Shown here one piece after another: positions 1 to 8,665 of a stretch of DNA of 64,000 nt (its first letter is position 1; each line of letters starts with the position of its first letter). Made by a program: the position numbers and the translations under genes. Source of the DNA: Kribbella solani (GTDB lineage Bacteria > Actinomycetota > Actinomycetes > Propionibacteriales > Kribbellaceae); the NCBI RefSeq assembly GCF_014205295.1, contig NZ_JACHNF010000001.1, positions 5,146,001-5,210,000 of the forward strand, in the 5' to 3' direction. Under the pieces are notes generated by a model. The model saw nothing but the letters and a program-made list of their open reading frames with translations. It was not told where the DNA came from and ran no database searches.

Positions 1-945
1 GGCAAGAGCGACGTCGAGGCGTGGGCGGTGCTGGCTGCCGATGTGGAGAAGGTCGACCAGGACGGCGTGAACCTCGGAGTCGAGGAGCTCACCGAGCAAC
101 TGGAGGCGCCGGGACTCGACCTGGCCCGGGACACCGTCGCCCTGTGGGCCGACGGGCGGATGGTCGGCTTCGGCATGGCCGGCGTCTCCTCCGCCGTGGT
201 GGACGTAGACCGGGTGCGCACCGAGGGTGCAGTGCATCCGGAGTGGCGCCGGCAGGGGCTGGGTACGGCGCTCGTGCGCTGGCTGATCCGCCGGGCACAA
301 GAGCTGCACGTGGACACCCACCCGGAAGTGCCTGGTGTGGTCGCAGCCGGCACGATCAGTACCAACGTCGGTGCGACGACCATGTTCAGTGGCTTCGGTT
401 TCGAAGAGGTCCGGTACTACATCGACATGCGCCGGCCGCTGGACCAGCCCGTACCTGAGGTGCCGGTGGCCGATGGGTTCCGGGTGATCCCGTTCGAGCT
501 GGCGTACGACGACGCGGTGCGGCAGGCGCACAACGAGGCGTTCCAGGACCACTGGGGCTCGACGCCACGCGACCCGGAGACCTGGGCCAACCGAACCACC
601 GGGACGCGGGCGTTCCGGGGCGCCCAGTCCTACCTGGCGATGGACGGTGAGACGGTCGCGGCGTATGTGCTCTGCTACGAGTACGCCGCCAGCACCGCCG
701 CTACCGGGGTGCGGGAGCTGTACATCGGCCAGGTCGGCACCCGCCGGGCGTACCGTGGGCGCGGTCTGGCCCGGGCAACGCTGGCGAAGGTACTCGCCGA
801 GGCCGCACAGGCCGGGTACCAGCGGGGCGGGCTCGGCGTCGACGCCGACAACCCCACTGGTGCGCTCGGCCTGTACGAGGGCCTCGGCTTCATCACTCAC
901 TCCAAGTACATCAACTACAGCCTGCCGATGCCGTCAGACGTGTGA
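1..945 (+). CDS. Tandem GNAT N-acetyltransferase (5' end outside window)
   Basis: The frame is open from the first base, so the true start lies upstream; 314 codons are visible. Two GNAT folds follow one another, each with an acetyl-CoA pyrophosphate loop: RRQGLGT near visible residue 85 and RGRGLA near residue 250. Tandem GNATs of this layout are common in actinomycetes and include mycothiol synthase, but the acceptor substrate cannot be read from the sequence. The gene converges on the MFS gene and overlaps its 3' end by 12 bases. Confidence 0.85.
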   Translation, partial: GKSDVEAWAVLAADVEKVDQDGVNLGVEELTEQLEAPGLDLARDTVALWADGRMVGFGMAGVSSAVVDVDRVRTEGAVHPEWRRQGLGTALVRWLIRRAQELHVDTHPEVPGVVAAGTISTNVGATTMFSGFGFEEVRYYIDMRRPLDQPVPEVPVADGFRVIPFELAYDDAVRQAHNEAFQDHWGSTPRDPETWANRTTGTRAFRGAQSYLAMDGETVAAYVLCYEYAASTAATGVRELYIGQVGTRRAYRGRGLARATLAKVLAEAAQAGYQRGGLGVDADNPTGALGLYEGLGFITHSKYINYSLPMPSDV

Positions 946-2403
946 GTCGACGACCGCCGGAGCCGAGGTCTCGACCGGCTCCGGCTGCGACCGGAACCAG
1001 TTCCACGGGCGGACGGTGACGATGATCATCGCCAGGCTCACCGCCGCGTAGACGAGCGAGCCGATGAACGCCGCGTGCACGCCGTCGACCAGTACCTCGC
1101 GGGGAACCGTCGACGTCGAGTTGCGGCTCGCCGTACCGAAGATCGTCACCAGGATGCCCAGGCCGAGCGCGCCGCCGACCTGCTGGACCACGTTCAGCAT
1201 GCCGGACGCGGCACCCGAGTCCTCCGGTGCGACACCCGCGATCGCGCGGCCGACGAGCGGGATGAAGATCATCCCGGCACCCGCGCCGAACAGCAGCAGC
1301 GGACCGACCACATCGTGCAGGTACGCGCTGTGTGCACCGAGCCGGGTCAACCAGATCGTGCCGAGCGTGATCAGCACGGAGCCGGCCAGCATCAGCTTCG
1401 CTCCGTCGATCCGGGCCACCAGCTTGGGTACGACGCGGGACGCGGTGAACAGCAGCCCGGTCAGCGGCAGGAATGCCAGACCGGCCGCGAGCGGACTCAA
1501 CTCGAGTACGCCCTGCAGGTACTGCGTGAGGAAGAAGAACATCCCGAACATCGTCCCGACCACCAACAGCATGGTCAGGTACGACGCCGACCGCTGAGCG
1601 GACTTGAACAGCCGCAACGGCACGATCGGGTGACTGACCCGGCGCTCGATCAGTACGAACGACACCAGCAGTACGACACCTGCCGCGAACGCGGCCAGCA
1701 CCTCCGGCGACGACCAGCCCGACTCGGCGACGCGGATGAAGCCGAACACCAGCGAGGTGATGCCCAGCGTGGAGGTGAGCGCGCCGGCCACGTCGAACCG
1801 GCCGGTCTCCGGCGCGGTCTCGGTCAGCACCCGGCGGGCGGCGAAGACCAGCACAATGCCGATCGGGACATTGATGAACAGACCCCAGCGCCAGGACACC
1901 CAGTCCGTCAGCATCCCACCGAGGACCAGACCGACGCTGCCGCCGCCGGACGACACCAGGCTGTAGTAGCCGAGTGCCTTCATCCGGTCGGGACCTTCGC
2001 GGTACGTGAGCATCAGCAAGGTCAGCGCCGCCGGTGCGGCGATGGCACCACCGATGCCCTGCAGCACCCGCGCGGCGAGCAGTAGCTCCGCGTTCGGCGC
2101 CAGACCGCCGAGCAGGGAGGCCAGCGTGAAGACACTGATACCGGTGATGAAGACCCGGCGGCGACCGAGCAGGTCACCGGCGCGGGCGCCGAGCAGCAGC
2201 AACCCGCCGAAGGCGAGCGCGTAGGCGTTCTGGACCCAGGACAAGCTGGACGGACTGAAGTGCAGGGCCTGCTGAATGTGCGGCATGGCGATGTTCACCA
2301 CGGTGCCGTCCAGGATCACCATCAGTTGGGTGACCAGGATGACCGCCAGAACCACCCCCGGCCGCCGGACCGGCGTACCGGAACCGACTGATGTTGCCGA
2401 CAT
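934..2403 (-). CDS. MFS drug exporter, DHA2 (14-TM) family
   Basis: This 489-residue polytopic membrane protein has the DHA2 signature at its first helix (LDGTVVNIAMP, about residues 31-41) and the MFS loop motif GDLLGRRR after helix 2. Length and about 14 hydrophobic segments fit the EmrB/QacA group of proton-driven multidrug exporters. The ATG start has a good ribosome site on the minus strand (GTAAGGAG, about 7 bases upstream). The divergent TetR gene starts 128 bases away, the usual arrangement of an exporter and its repressor. The exported compound is unknown. Confidence 0.9.
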   Translation of the reverse strand: MSATSVGSGTPVRRPGVVLAVILVTQLMVILDGTVVNIAMPHIQQALHFSPSSLSWVQNAYALAFGGLLLLGARAGDLLGRRRVFITGISVFTLASLLGGLAPNAELLLAARVLQGIGGAIAAPAALTLLMLTYREGPDRMKALGYYSLVSSGGGSVGLVLGGMLTDWVSWRWGLFINVPIGIVLVFAARRVLTETAPETGRFDVAGALTSTLGITSLVFGFIRVAESGWSSPEVLAAFAAGVVLLVSFVLIERRVSHPIVPLRLFKSAQRSASYLTMLLVVGTMFGMFFFLTQYLQGVLELSPLAAGLAFLPLTGLLFTASRVVPKLVARIDGAKLMLAGSVLITLGTIWLTRLGAHSAYLHDVVGPLLLFGAGAGMIFIPLVGRAIAGVAPEDSGAASGMLNVVQQVGGALGLGILVTIFGTASRNSTSTVPREVLVDGVHAAFIGSLVYAAVSLAMIIVTVRPWNWFRSQPEPVETSAPAVVDSHV

Positions 2404-2531
2404 ATTTGTTGCTCCTTACCCCCATGGGGTTACAGTTGAGAGAGAAAGCGGAGCGCTCCTCCGGATACGATGCGGAGGCACCCTCCACTTTGCAAGCGTT
2501 ATTGTGGCGGAACTCGTGTGGAGGAGGCTGG
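2404..2531. promoter_or_regulatory. Divergent promoter/operator region of the exporter and TetR genes
   Basis: This intergenic stretch must drive both the exporter (left) and the TetR repressor (right). It contains short inverted repeats: the perfect 10-base palindrome GGAGCGCTCC at 2450-2459 and CTCCG/CGGAG arms with a 9-base spacer just after it. A second palindrome, CCCCATGGGG, lies near the exporter start. Any of these could be the repressor site; none is proven. Confidence 0.4.
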
Positions 2532-3122
2532 ATGGCGCCGCAACCACTGCCGTGCACGCGGCCGGCCCGCGCGGACGCCGCGCGGAACTACGACCGGCTG
2601 GTGACCGCTGCCCGGGAGACGTTCGCCGAGCACGGCACCGACACCTCGCTGGAGGAGATCGCCCGCCGGGCCGGCGTCGGCATCGGCACCCTGTACCGCC
2701 GGTTCCCGAGCCGGACGGCGCTGCTCGAGGCGGTCTACGTCGAGGAGATCCAGTCGGTCTGCGACCGGGCGTACGAGTTCGACCGGCAGCTCGAGCCGTT
2801 CGAGGCGCTGGCCGCGTGGCTGCGCAGCTTCCTCGGCTACGGGCTGTCCAAGGGCAGCCTGGCCTCCGAGCTGACCGTTGCGCTGGGCAAGGATTCGCCG
2901 TTCTTCCAGTCCTGCAAGGTGAACGTCCAGGAGGCCGGGGCGCTGCTGCTGGACAAGGCGAAGGCGGCCGGCGACGTCCGGCCCGAGCTGGAGCTGATGG
3001 ACATCATGCGGCTGGTCGGCGGGATCAACATGGGCCGCGACATGGAAACCGAACAGGCCAACCGGCTGCTCGACATCGTGCTCTGCGGCCTCAGGCCGGC
3101 CAAGACCCCAGCCGCGTCCTGA
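2532..3122 (+). CDS. TetR-family transcriptional repressor
   Basis: I place the start at the ATG at 2532, preceded by GGAGGAGG, giving 196 residues; longer in-frame starts would run into the divergent exporter gene. The N-terminal helix-turn-helix is clear: TSLEEIARRAGVGIGTLYRR (about residues 40-59) is the classic TetR recognition unit. The C-terminal ligand domain is not diagnostic. Position back to back with the DHA2 exporter implies it represses that exporter and itself. Its 3' end overlaps the convergent RmlC-like gene by 32 bases. Confidence 0.9.
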   Translation: MAPQPLPCTRPARADAARNYDRLVTAARETFAEHGTDTSLEEIARRAGVGIGTLYRRFPSRTALLEAVYVEEIQSVCDRAYEFDRQLEPFEALAAWLRSFLGYGLSKGSLASELTVALGKDSPFFQSCKVNVQEAGALLLDKAKAAGDVRPELELMDIMRLVGGINMGRDMETEQANRLLDIVLCGLRPAKTPAAS

Positions 3123-3627
3123 CTTCGGCGAGCGGCGGGTTGCCGGCGTCCCGTTCGGTGTAGCTCAGTCGCGCGCGCTCGTACGGCCAGGTGATCCGGA
3201 GCTCCGGATCGAACAGGTCGACCGTGATCCGCTCCGGCGACCAGTGCTCGTTCACGAGGAAGTTGTACGTGGTGTGCGCGGCCAGCGTACAGAACGAGTT
3301 CCCGACGCCGCGCGGTACGAAAAGCGCGTCGGACGTACCGAGCTCGAAGGTCTCGACCCGGCCGAACGTGTCGTTCGCACGCAGATCGGCGAGCGCGACG
3401 AACACCCGGCCGGACGACGGCGACAGGTACTTGTCCCACGGCTCGGCGTGGATGCCCCGAACGATCCCCGGCTCGGCGAAGTACGCCACGTTGTGCTGGA
3501 CGACGTCCATCCCGAGCGATGCCAGCTTCTCCCGGTGGAAGTTCTCCTTGAACCAGCCGTCCGGATTGGCCTTGACCTCCAGCTCGATCCGCAGCACACC
3601 GGGGATGCCGGTTTCATCGATCTTCAT
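3091..3627 (-). CDS. RmlC-like cupin, putative nucleotide-sugar 3,5-epimerase
   Basis: A 178-residue protein of the length and cupin layout of dTDP-4-dehydrorhamnose 3,5-epimerase. The conserved catalytic-site strand appears as VRGIHAEPWDKYL (about residues 56-68), keeping the key His but not the usual HYQ. The later P-G-HGF turn reads FVPRGVGNSF, another departure. It may be a 3- or 5-epimerase on a 4-keto sugar, or a cupin with another task. Its start overlaps the stop of the upstream DUF2786 gene by 4 bases (ATGA), so the two are translationally coupled. Confidence 0.7.
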   Translation of the reverse strand: MKIDETGIPGVLRIELEVKANPDGWFKENFHREKLASLGMDVVQHNVAYFAEPGIVRGIHAEPWDKYLSPSSGRVFVALADLRANDTFGRVETFELGTSDALFVPRGVGNSFCTLAAHTTYNFLVNEHWSPERITVDLFDPELRITWPYERARLSYTERDAGNPPLAEVRTRLGSWPA

Positions 3628-4844
3628 CGGCGTACCTGCCTTCGCGCTTCCAGCTGAGCCTGGTCGGCAGCGGTCAGTCCTGCTTCCCAGCCGGCGCCGT
3701 TGGTGATCCGCGTCCGCCGGGTCGTCGTGTTCGGGAACAGCTGGGTGAACAGCGCGTCCACCTGCTCCTCCCGTTTCGCCAGCACCGGGAGCAATCGGCC
3801 CGCATCCGCTTCGGACACGGCCGCCTGGGTCGCCGCGGCGGTCTGCTCGAGCCGCTCGCCGATCCGCTGCGCGTACGCCATCAGGAACGACTGCCGGAAC
3901 GACCTCGTCCTGGACTCACCCCGATGCCCGATATGTTTGCCAGCGGCAAGCATCGCCCGGTTCGCCTGTACCAGCAGGGATGTACTGAGTAGCTCGGTGT
4001 GCCGAAGATCCAGCTCGGCGCCGACGATCGTCACCACTGCCAGGTCCTCGATCACGACTGTCCGGCATCGATTCGCCGCGGCGACCGCGCCCACCAACTG
4101 CGCCTTCGCCGACACGTACGGCGTATCGAGCCAGATCCGGCAGGCGGCAGAGTCGTCCGGGATCTCCACCTCCGCCTGCACCAACGCGCTGTCGAGGGAG
4201 AACTTGGCCATCAGCTCCTGTGCCTTGCCGGACAGGGCTTCTGCCTCCTCGGGAAACTCGGTCGCTTCCGCCTTCGCGAGCAGCGCACGGATCCGCGCCA
4301 GCATCTTCCCGCTCGCCGGAAGGCCGTTCGCCGGTACCGCCGGTTGCTCGCGGCGCATCGGCGTACCCGGTAGTGGGATGAGCCGAGCGAGTACGGGCAA
4401 TGTCTGAAGGAAACCGGCCACGAACAAGGCGTGGTGAAGGGTGAGGTAGCGGCCGACGCGCGCCGCGGAGGCCCAGGCGGTCAGGCTCAGCTTGGCGAAG
4501 GGCTGCCGGACATCGAACTCGTCCAGCTGGTCCAGCCAGCGGGGATCGATAGTGGCGACTCGATATCTCAGGTGCTCGGAAGAGATCGCGGCCAGCAGCA
4601 GCGGCTCGCCGCCGGGGTCCAGCGTGCGCCGGCCGTGCTGAACGAGATCGGCCGGAGTCCAGCCACGCTCCCAGGCCGCGCGGAGCAGTTCGCTGAGGAA
4701 GTCCTGCACGCACCGATCCACCTGCGCCTGGTCGCGCTCGTCGTACGCACCCAGCTGGGCCAGGTGCGCGTCGGCACGATCGTCACGCACGGCAACCACG
4801 GCGGCCGTGACCGGCAACAATTGCCGGATCTCCTCGTCACTCAC
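3624..4844 (-). CDS. DUF2786-domain protein
   Basis: The C-terminal half has the DUF2786 helix pair: KMLARIRALLAKAEATEF followed by EEAEALSGKAQELMAKF. These proteins are widespread in actinomycetes and phages and have no known function. I prefer the GTG at 4844 (406 residues, beginning VSDEEIRQLLP) over a TTG at 4907 that would add 21 residues; neither has a strong ribosome site. No membrane segment or signal peptide is seen. It is co-transcribed with the RmlC-like gene and divergent from the FAD oxidase gene. Confidence 0.75.
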   Translation of the reverse strand: MSDEEIRQLLPVTAAVVAVRDDRADAHLAQLGAYDERDQAQVDRCVQDFLSELLRAAWERGWTPADLVQHGRRTLDPGGEPLLLAAISSEHLRYRVATIDPRWLDQLDEFDVRQPFAKLSLTAWASAARVGRYLTLHHALFVAGFLQTLPVLARLIPLPGTPMRREQPAVPANGLPASGKMLARIRALLAKAEATEFPEEAEALSGKAQELMAKFSLDSALVQAEVEIPDDSAACRIWLDTPYVSAKAQLVGAVAAANRCRTVVIEDLAVVTIVGAELDLRHTELLSTSLLVQANRAMLAAGKHIGHRGESRTRSFRQSFLMAYAQRIGERLEQTAAATQAAVSEADAGRLLPVLAKREEQVDALFTQLFPNTTTRRTRITNGAGWEAGLTAADQAQLEARRQVRR

Positions 4845-4870
4845 GCGGACGAGTCTGACACTCACCGAAG

Positions 4871-4897
4871 TTCCCGCCCAAACGGGAATCCGTTCCC
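4871..4897. promoter_or_regulatory. Clustered TTCCC/GGGAA half-sites (candidate operator)
   Basis: Between the DUF2786 gene and the FAD oxidase gene, TTCCCG (4871-4876) and CGGGAA (4883-4888) form an inverted repeat with a 6-base spacer, and another TTCCC follows at 4893-4897. Three half-sites in 27 bases in a divergent promoter suggest a transcription-factor site; the factor is unknown. Confidence 0.35.
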
Positions 4898-4977
4898 TTG
4901 TGGACAAACCCGGAGCTCAGGATGCTGACCGTGGGGGTCAGGCATCAGGCCTGGCAGCAGGGCAAGGGGGAACGGCA

Positions 4978-6366
4978 ATGACTCAGCTTGCGGAATCCGG
5001 TGTCGACGCGCTGCGCGCGGCGCTGGAAGGACCGGTGCTGATACCCGGCGAGGACGGGTACGACGGCGCGAGACGGCTGTGGAACAGTGAGCACGAACGG
5101 CGGCCGGCGGTGATCACCCGGGTACGCTCCGAAGCGGATGTCCAGGCGGCCGTACGGTACGCGGTGGCCGAGGGACTGGAGATCGCCGTCCGCGGCGGCG
5201 CCCACAACATGGCCGGATTGTCGTCGGTCGACGGTGGGTTGATGATCGACCTCAGCCTGCTCAACCACGTCTCGGTGGACGCGGCCGCCCGGCGCGCCCG
5301 GGCCGGCGGTGGTGCACTGCTCGGAGACCTCGACCGCGCCACGCAAGAGCATGGCCTGGCCGTACCAGCTGGCGTCGTCAGCCACACCGGAGTCGGTGGG
5401 CTGACACTCGGCGGCGGCATGGGGCTGCTGACCAGGATGCACGGGCTCAGCATCGACAACCTGGAGTCGGTACGGATCGTCACCGCCGACGGGCAGGCGC
5501 TGCGCGCGGCCGCGGACGAAAACCCGGACCTGTTCTGGGCGGTCCGCGGTGGCGGCGGGAACTTCGGAGTGGTCACCGAGTTCGAGTTCCGGCTGCATGA
5601 GGTCGGGCCGATCGTTCACTACGGCCTCGCCTTCTGGGGCCAGGAGCGTGGCGCTGAGCTACTCCGGGCGGCGCGCGAGGTGATTCCGGCGTTGCCACGT
5701 GAGGTCAACGCGATGATCGCCTGCCTGAACGCACCGCCGGCGCCGTTCGTACCGGACGAGCATCAGTTCAAACTCGGGTACGCGCTGATCGTGGTCGGAT
5801 TCGGATCGGCCGAGCAGCACGCCGAGGCGATGGAGCAGGTACGCCAGCTGGTGCCACCGCTTTTTGAGTTCGCGACACCGATGCCGTACGCCGCCGTCCA
5901 GCAACTGCTCGACGAACCGAACGCCTGGGGGATGTACCACTACGAGAAGGGCACGTACCTCGAACAGCTGTCCGACGAGGCCATCGCCGTGATTACGGAG
6001 CAGATGCCGCGCAAGACGTCACCGCTGTCCGTCTCGATGCTCTACCACCTCGACCAGGCGTACCTGGAGACCGCGGACGACGCCACTGCGTTCAGCGGGC
6101 AACGTACCGAGCGGTACGCCATGTTCATCATCGCTACCACGCCCCAGCTCGAGACACTCGACGCGGAACGTAGCTGGACGCGGATGTTCTGGTCGGCGTT
6201 GCAGCCGTACACGATCGGCATCGGCAGTTACGTGAACGGCATGGCCGATCTCGACACGGAGCGGTTGCGGGCGGCGTACGGCAGCAAGTACGGGCGGCTG
6301 GTGGAGCTGAAGCGGAAGTACGACCCGGCCAACGTGTTCCACCGGAACCAGAACATCAAGCCCTAG
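4978..6366 (+). CDS. FAD-linked oxidase, berberine-bridge/6-hydroxynicotine oxidase type
   Basis: The ATG at 4978 has the ribosome site AAGGGGGAA just upstream and gives 462 residues. The FAD-binding 4 (PCMH) domain holds RGGAHNMAG, whose His is the usual covalent FAD anchor, and GGLTLGGGMG. The second, cysteinyl anchor of bicovalent members is absent (the stretch reads VVSHTGVGG), so FAD is probably held through one bond as in 6-hydroxy-D-nicotine oxidase. The C-terminal BBE motif YDPANVFHRNQNI is intact. Substrate unknown; it may act in secondary metabolism or detoxification. Confidence 0.9.
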   Translation: MTQLAESGVDALRAALEGPVLIPGEDGYDGARRLWNSEHERRPAVITRVRSEADVQAAVRYAVAEGLEIAVRGGAHNMAGLSSVDGGLMIDLSLLNHVSVDAAARRARAGGGALLGDLDRATQEHGLAVPAGVVSHTGVGGLTLGGGMGLLTRMHGLSIDNLESVRIVTADGQALRAAADENPDLFWAVRGGGGNFGVVTEFEFRLHEVGPIVHYGLAFWGQERGAELLRAAREVIPALPREVNAMIACLNAPPAPFVPDEHQFKLGYALIVVGFGSAEQHAEAMEQVRQLVPPLFEFATPMPYAAVQQLLDEPNAWGMYHYEKGTYLEQLSDEAIAVITEQMPRKTSPLSVSMLYHLDQAYLETADDATAFSGQRTERYAMFIIATTPQLETLDAERSWTRMFWSALQPYTIGIGSYVNGMADLDTERLRAAYGSKYGRLVELKRKYDPANVFHRNQNIKP

Positions 6367-6379
6367 AACATCGTACGGA

Positions 6380-7126
6380 CTAGATCGAGGCAGCACCGTC
6401 GATGGTCAGGACCTGGCCGTTGATGTTGGTGTTGTCGAGCAGCAGCATCCGGACGACGGGGAGGACGTCGTCCGGCTCGGTCAGGTGGCCGGTCGGGGTG
6501 CGCCGGACGATCTGGTCGAGCTGCGTCTGACCGAGGACCGCGGACATCTCCGACGCGAAGAAGCCGGGCGCGACCGCGTTGGCGAGGATGCGGCCGCCGA
6601 GCTCGCGGGCGAGCGAGCGGGTGGCCGCGTCCATGCCGCCCTTCGTGGCGGAGTACGCCACCAGGCCCGGGTAGCCGCGCTGGGCGCAGATCGAGGTGAT
6701 GTTGACGATCCGGCCCTTCAGGCCCTTGGCCAGCATGCGGCGCAGGACGAACCGCGTCAGCACCAGCGGCGACGTCAGGTTGGTCTGGATGATCTGGGCC
6801 AGGTGATCGGCGGAGGTGTGGACGTGCAGCGAGTCCTGACCGATGGCCGCGTTGTTGACCAGGCCGTCGATCGGCCCCAGCTTGGCCTCGACCGCCTTCA
6901 CGAACGCCTGCCCGGCGGCCGCGTCGTTCACATCGACCGACCCGTGGTGCAGTTGCTCCGGGTACTTCTCGCCGAGCGCGGTCAGCTCGGGCGTGACCGT
7001 ACGCGCGAACGCCGCGACCTTCAGGCCGGACGCGAGCAGGTCGGTGACGATCGCCAGGCCGAGGCCACGGGAACCACCCGACACCAGGACCACCGACGCG
7101 GGCGGGACAACGCTGACTTCAGACAT
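6380..7126 (-). CDS. SDR-family oxidoreductase, FabG-like
   Basis: A 248-residue classical short-chain dehydrogenase. The NAD(P) loop reads SGGSRGLG near the N terminus, followed by NNA, the catalytic Ser in NITSI, YSATK as the catalytic Tyr/Lys pair, and NAVAPG. It is the third gene of an overlapping minus-strand set with an acyl ligase (8-base overlap) and an acyl carrier protein. That context favours a 3-oxoacyl-(ACP) reductase over a sugar dehydrogenase; this is inference. Confidence 0.85.
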   Translation of the reverse strand: MSEVSVVPPASVVLVSGGSRGLGLAIVTDLLASGLKVAAFARTVTPELTALGEKYPEQLHHGSVDVNDAAAGQAFVKAVEAKLGPIDGLVNNAAIGQDSLHVHTSADHLAQIIQTNLTSPLVLTRFVLRRMLAKGLKGRIVNITSICAQRGYPGLVAYSATKGGMDAATRSLARELGGRILANAVAPGFFASEMSAVLGQTQLDQIVRRTPTGHLTEPDDVLPVVRMLLLDNTNINGQVLTIDGAASI

Positions 7127-8360
7127 CGCTCTTCAGGGTTTCCTTCTGCGGGATCTGGTCGAGGAACTTGATCCGGCGCGGTACGCCGTAGTCGGGCAGC
7201 CGGCTGGAGCACCACTGGACCAGGTCGGCGTCGGTGATCGGACCGAGCGCCGGGTTCGGCACTACTTCGGCGGCGACCATCCGGCCGACCAGCGGGGCCT
7301 TGCGAGCGAAGACGCGCGCCCAGGACACGCCCGGGTGTCCCATCAACACGTTGCGGACCACACCGGCCGACACCTTGGAGCCGCCGACGTTGATCTCGTC
7401 GCTGTCCAGCCGCCCGGTGATCAGTACGCGGTCGCCGTCGTACTCGACCCGGTCGCCGGTGCGTACCGCGCCGACCAGACCGGCACCGTGGTGCGGCGAG
7501 CGGATGATCAGCTCGTCGCCCTCCACCGACAGCGCCGGGCGCTCGGGGTTGGCGTCCCGGTCCAGCCAGGCCTTGGGGAAGCCGGCCCTGCCGTCGTGGA
7601 CGACGATCGACGCACCGACCTCGGAGGAGGCGTAGATCCAGGAGATCCGCGCGTTCGGGAAGAGCTCCCGGAGCTGATCGAGGATCGCCTGGTCAACCGG
7701 CTCACCACCGAGCGTGATCTGCTCCAGCGGTACCCCAGCCAGCGCCTCCGCGTCCCGGTAGATCGCCTGCCGCCAGAACGTCGGCGTACCGGACGCTGCT
7801 GTGACGCCGTGCTCAGTGGCAACCGCAGGCCACTCCTCCAGCTCGTGTGGCTCGATCACTACCAGGCCCTGGTCCGGCTGAGTCAGTGAGAGCGTGACGA
7901 CCTGCCACCAGGCGTACGTCCCTGGTGAATAGGGCAGTAGCCACGTACGGGCCGGCTGATCGCCTGTGACAGTAGTCAGCGTCTCCAGGGTGTGGCCGAT
8001 GCGTTTCGGCCGCCCCGTGGAACCAGAGGTGAGTAGCCAGGCCCGACCGGACTCCTCGACTCGTCTCAGCTTCGCAGGTGTCACCGTGCCGTCAGGCAGC
8101 ACTACAGCGAAGCCGGACTCGCCCAGCTCTTCTCGCATCAGCTCGTCGACACGGGACTCGGTAGCGACGAGTAGCTCGGTCCCATGGACTGCGTGGTGCC
8201 GCAGCGCGGCCAGCGCGTCCGCACCGTTGTCGACCAGGACCGCCGCCGGTGACGGCAGCTGCGGGAGCTTGTGCAAGGTCCGCCAGGTCAGGCGCTTGCC
8301 CGCGACGACGACGGTGTTGTCGTCGCCGATCAGGGCGGTCGTACGGCGCCGCGTGCTCAC
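7119..8360 (-). CDS. AMP-forming acyl-CoA/ACP ligase (compact ANL enzyme)
   Basis: The adenylation motifs are present: A3 LLTSGSTGRPKRIGHT, A5 YASSEVG, A7/A8 TGDRVEYDGDRVLITGRLDS, and A10 with its Lys in QKETLKSDV. At 413 residues it is about 100 shorter than typical acyl-CoA synthetases because the N-terminal lobe is reduced. The start overlaps the ACP stop by 4 bases. The likely role is ATP-dependent activation of a carboxylic acid and loading onto the adjacent carrier protein. The acid is unknown. Confidence 0.85.
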   Translation of the reverse strand: MSTRRRTTALIGDDNTVVVAGKRLTWRTLHKLPQLPSPAAVLVDNGADALAALRHHAVHGTELLVATESRVDELMREELGESGFAVVLPDGTVTPAKLRRVEESGRAWLLTSGSTGRPKRIGHTLETLTTVTGDQPARTWLLPYSPGTYAWWQVVTLSLTQPDQGLVVIEPHELEEWPAVATEHGVTAASGTPTFWRQAIYRDAEALAGVPLEQITLGGEPVDQAILDQLRELFPNARISWIYASSEVGASIVVHDGRAGFPKAWLDRDANPERPALSVEGDELIIRSPHHGAGLVGAVRTGDRVEYDGDRVLITGRLDSDEINVGGSKVSAGVVRNVLMGHPGVSWARVFARKAPLVGRMVAAEVVPNPALGPITDADLVQWCSSRLPDYGVPRRIKFLDQIPQKETLKSDV

Positions 8361-8608
8361 GCCGACTGGAGTTGCTCGATGAAGTCCAGTACGTCGCCGA
8401 CCGTCGCGATCCGGCGCAGCCCGGGGGCGTCGAAGTTCAGCTCGTCCCCCAGCTCGTCCTCCACCCGGAGGGCCAGCTCGGAGAAGTCCAGCGACCGGAA
8501 CCCGATCTCCCGCAGGTCCGCCGCGTCATCGCCCGGCAACGACCGGCCCTGGGCCGTCATCACCTCACCCATCATCTCCCGGACCCGACTCCGTGCCACC
8601 GAACTCAT
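8357..8608 (-). CDS. Acyl carrier protein
   Basis: An 83-residue acidic helical protein. The phosphopantetheine site is the Ser in GFRSLDFSELALRVEDELG; primary-metabolism ACPs have DSLD, so Arg replaces the usual Asp before the Ser. I choose the ATG at 8608 rather than the TTG at 8614. It heads an ACP-ligase-reductase operon and is divergent from the large membrane protein. It is a stand-alone carrier for a short acyl modification rather than the housekeeping fatty-acid ACP (inference). Confidence 0.85.
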   Translation of the reverse strand: MSSVARSRVREMMGEVMTAQGRSLPGDDAADLREIGFRSLDFSELALRVEDELGDELNFDAPGLRRIATVGDVLDFIEQLQSA

Positions 8609-8653
8609 AGTCAAGAAGCCTAAGGCATCCGTCTGGTGGACGGTGTGGGCTCA

Positions 8654-8659
8654 TACACT
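8654..8659 (+). promoter_or_regulatory. -10 hexamer TACACT for a leaderless start
   Basis: TACACT fits the TAnnnT consensus and ends 6 bases before the ATG at 8666, with no ribosome site between. This spacing is that of leaderless actinobacterial transcripts and decides the start. Confidence 0.5.
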
Positions 8660-8665
8660 TTGGCG

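Noticed and set aside
1075..2085. Plus-strand open frame opposite the MFS exporter
   Set aside because: Gln/Arg-rich antisense shadow without domain signals.
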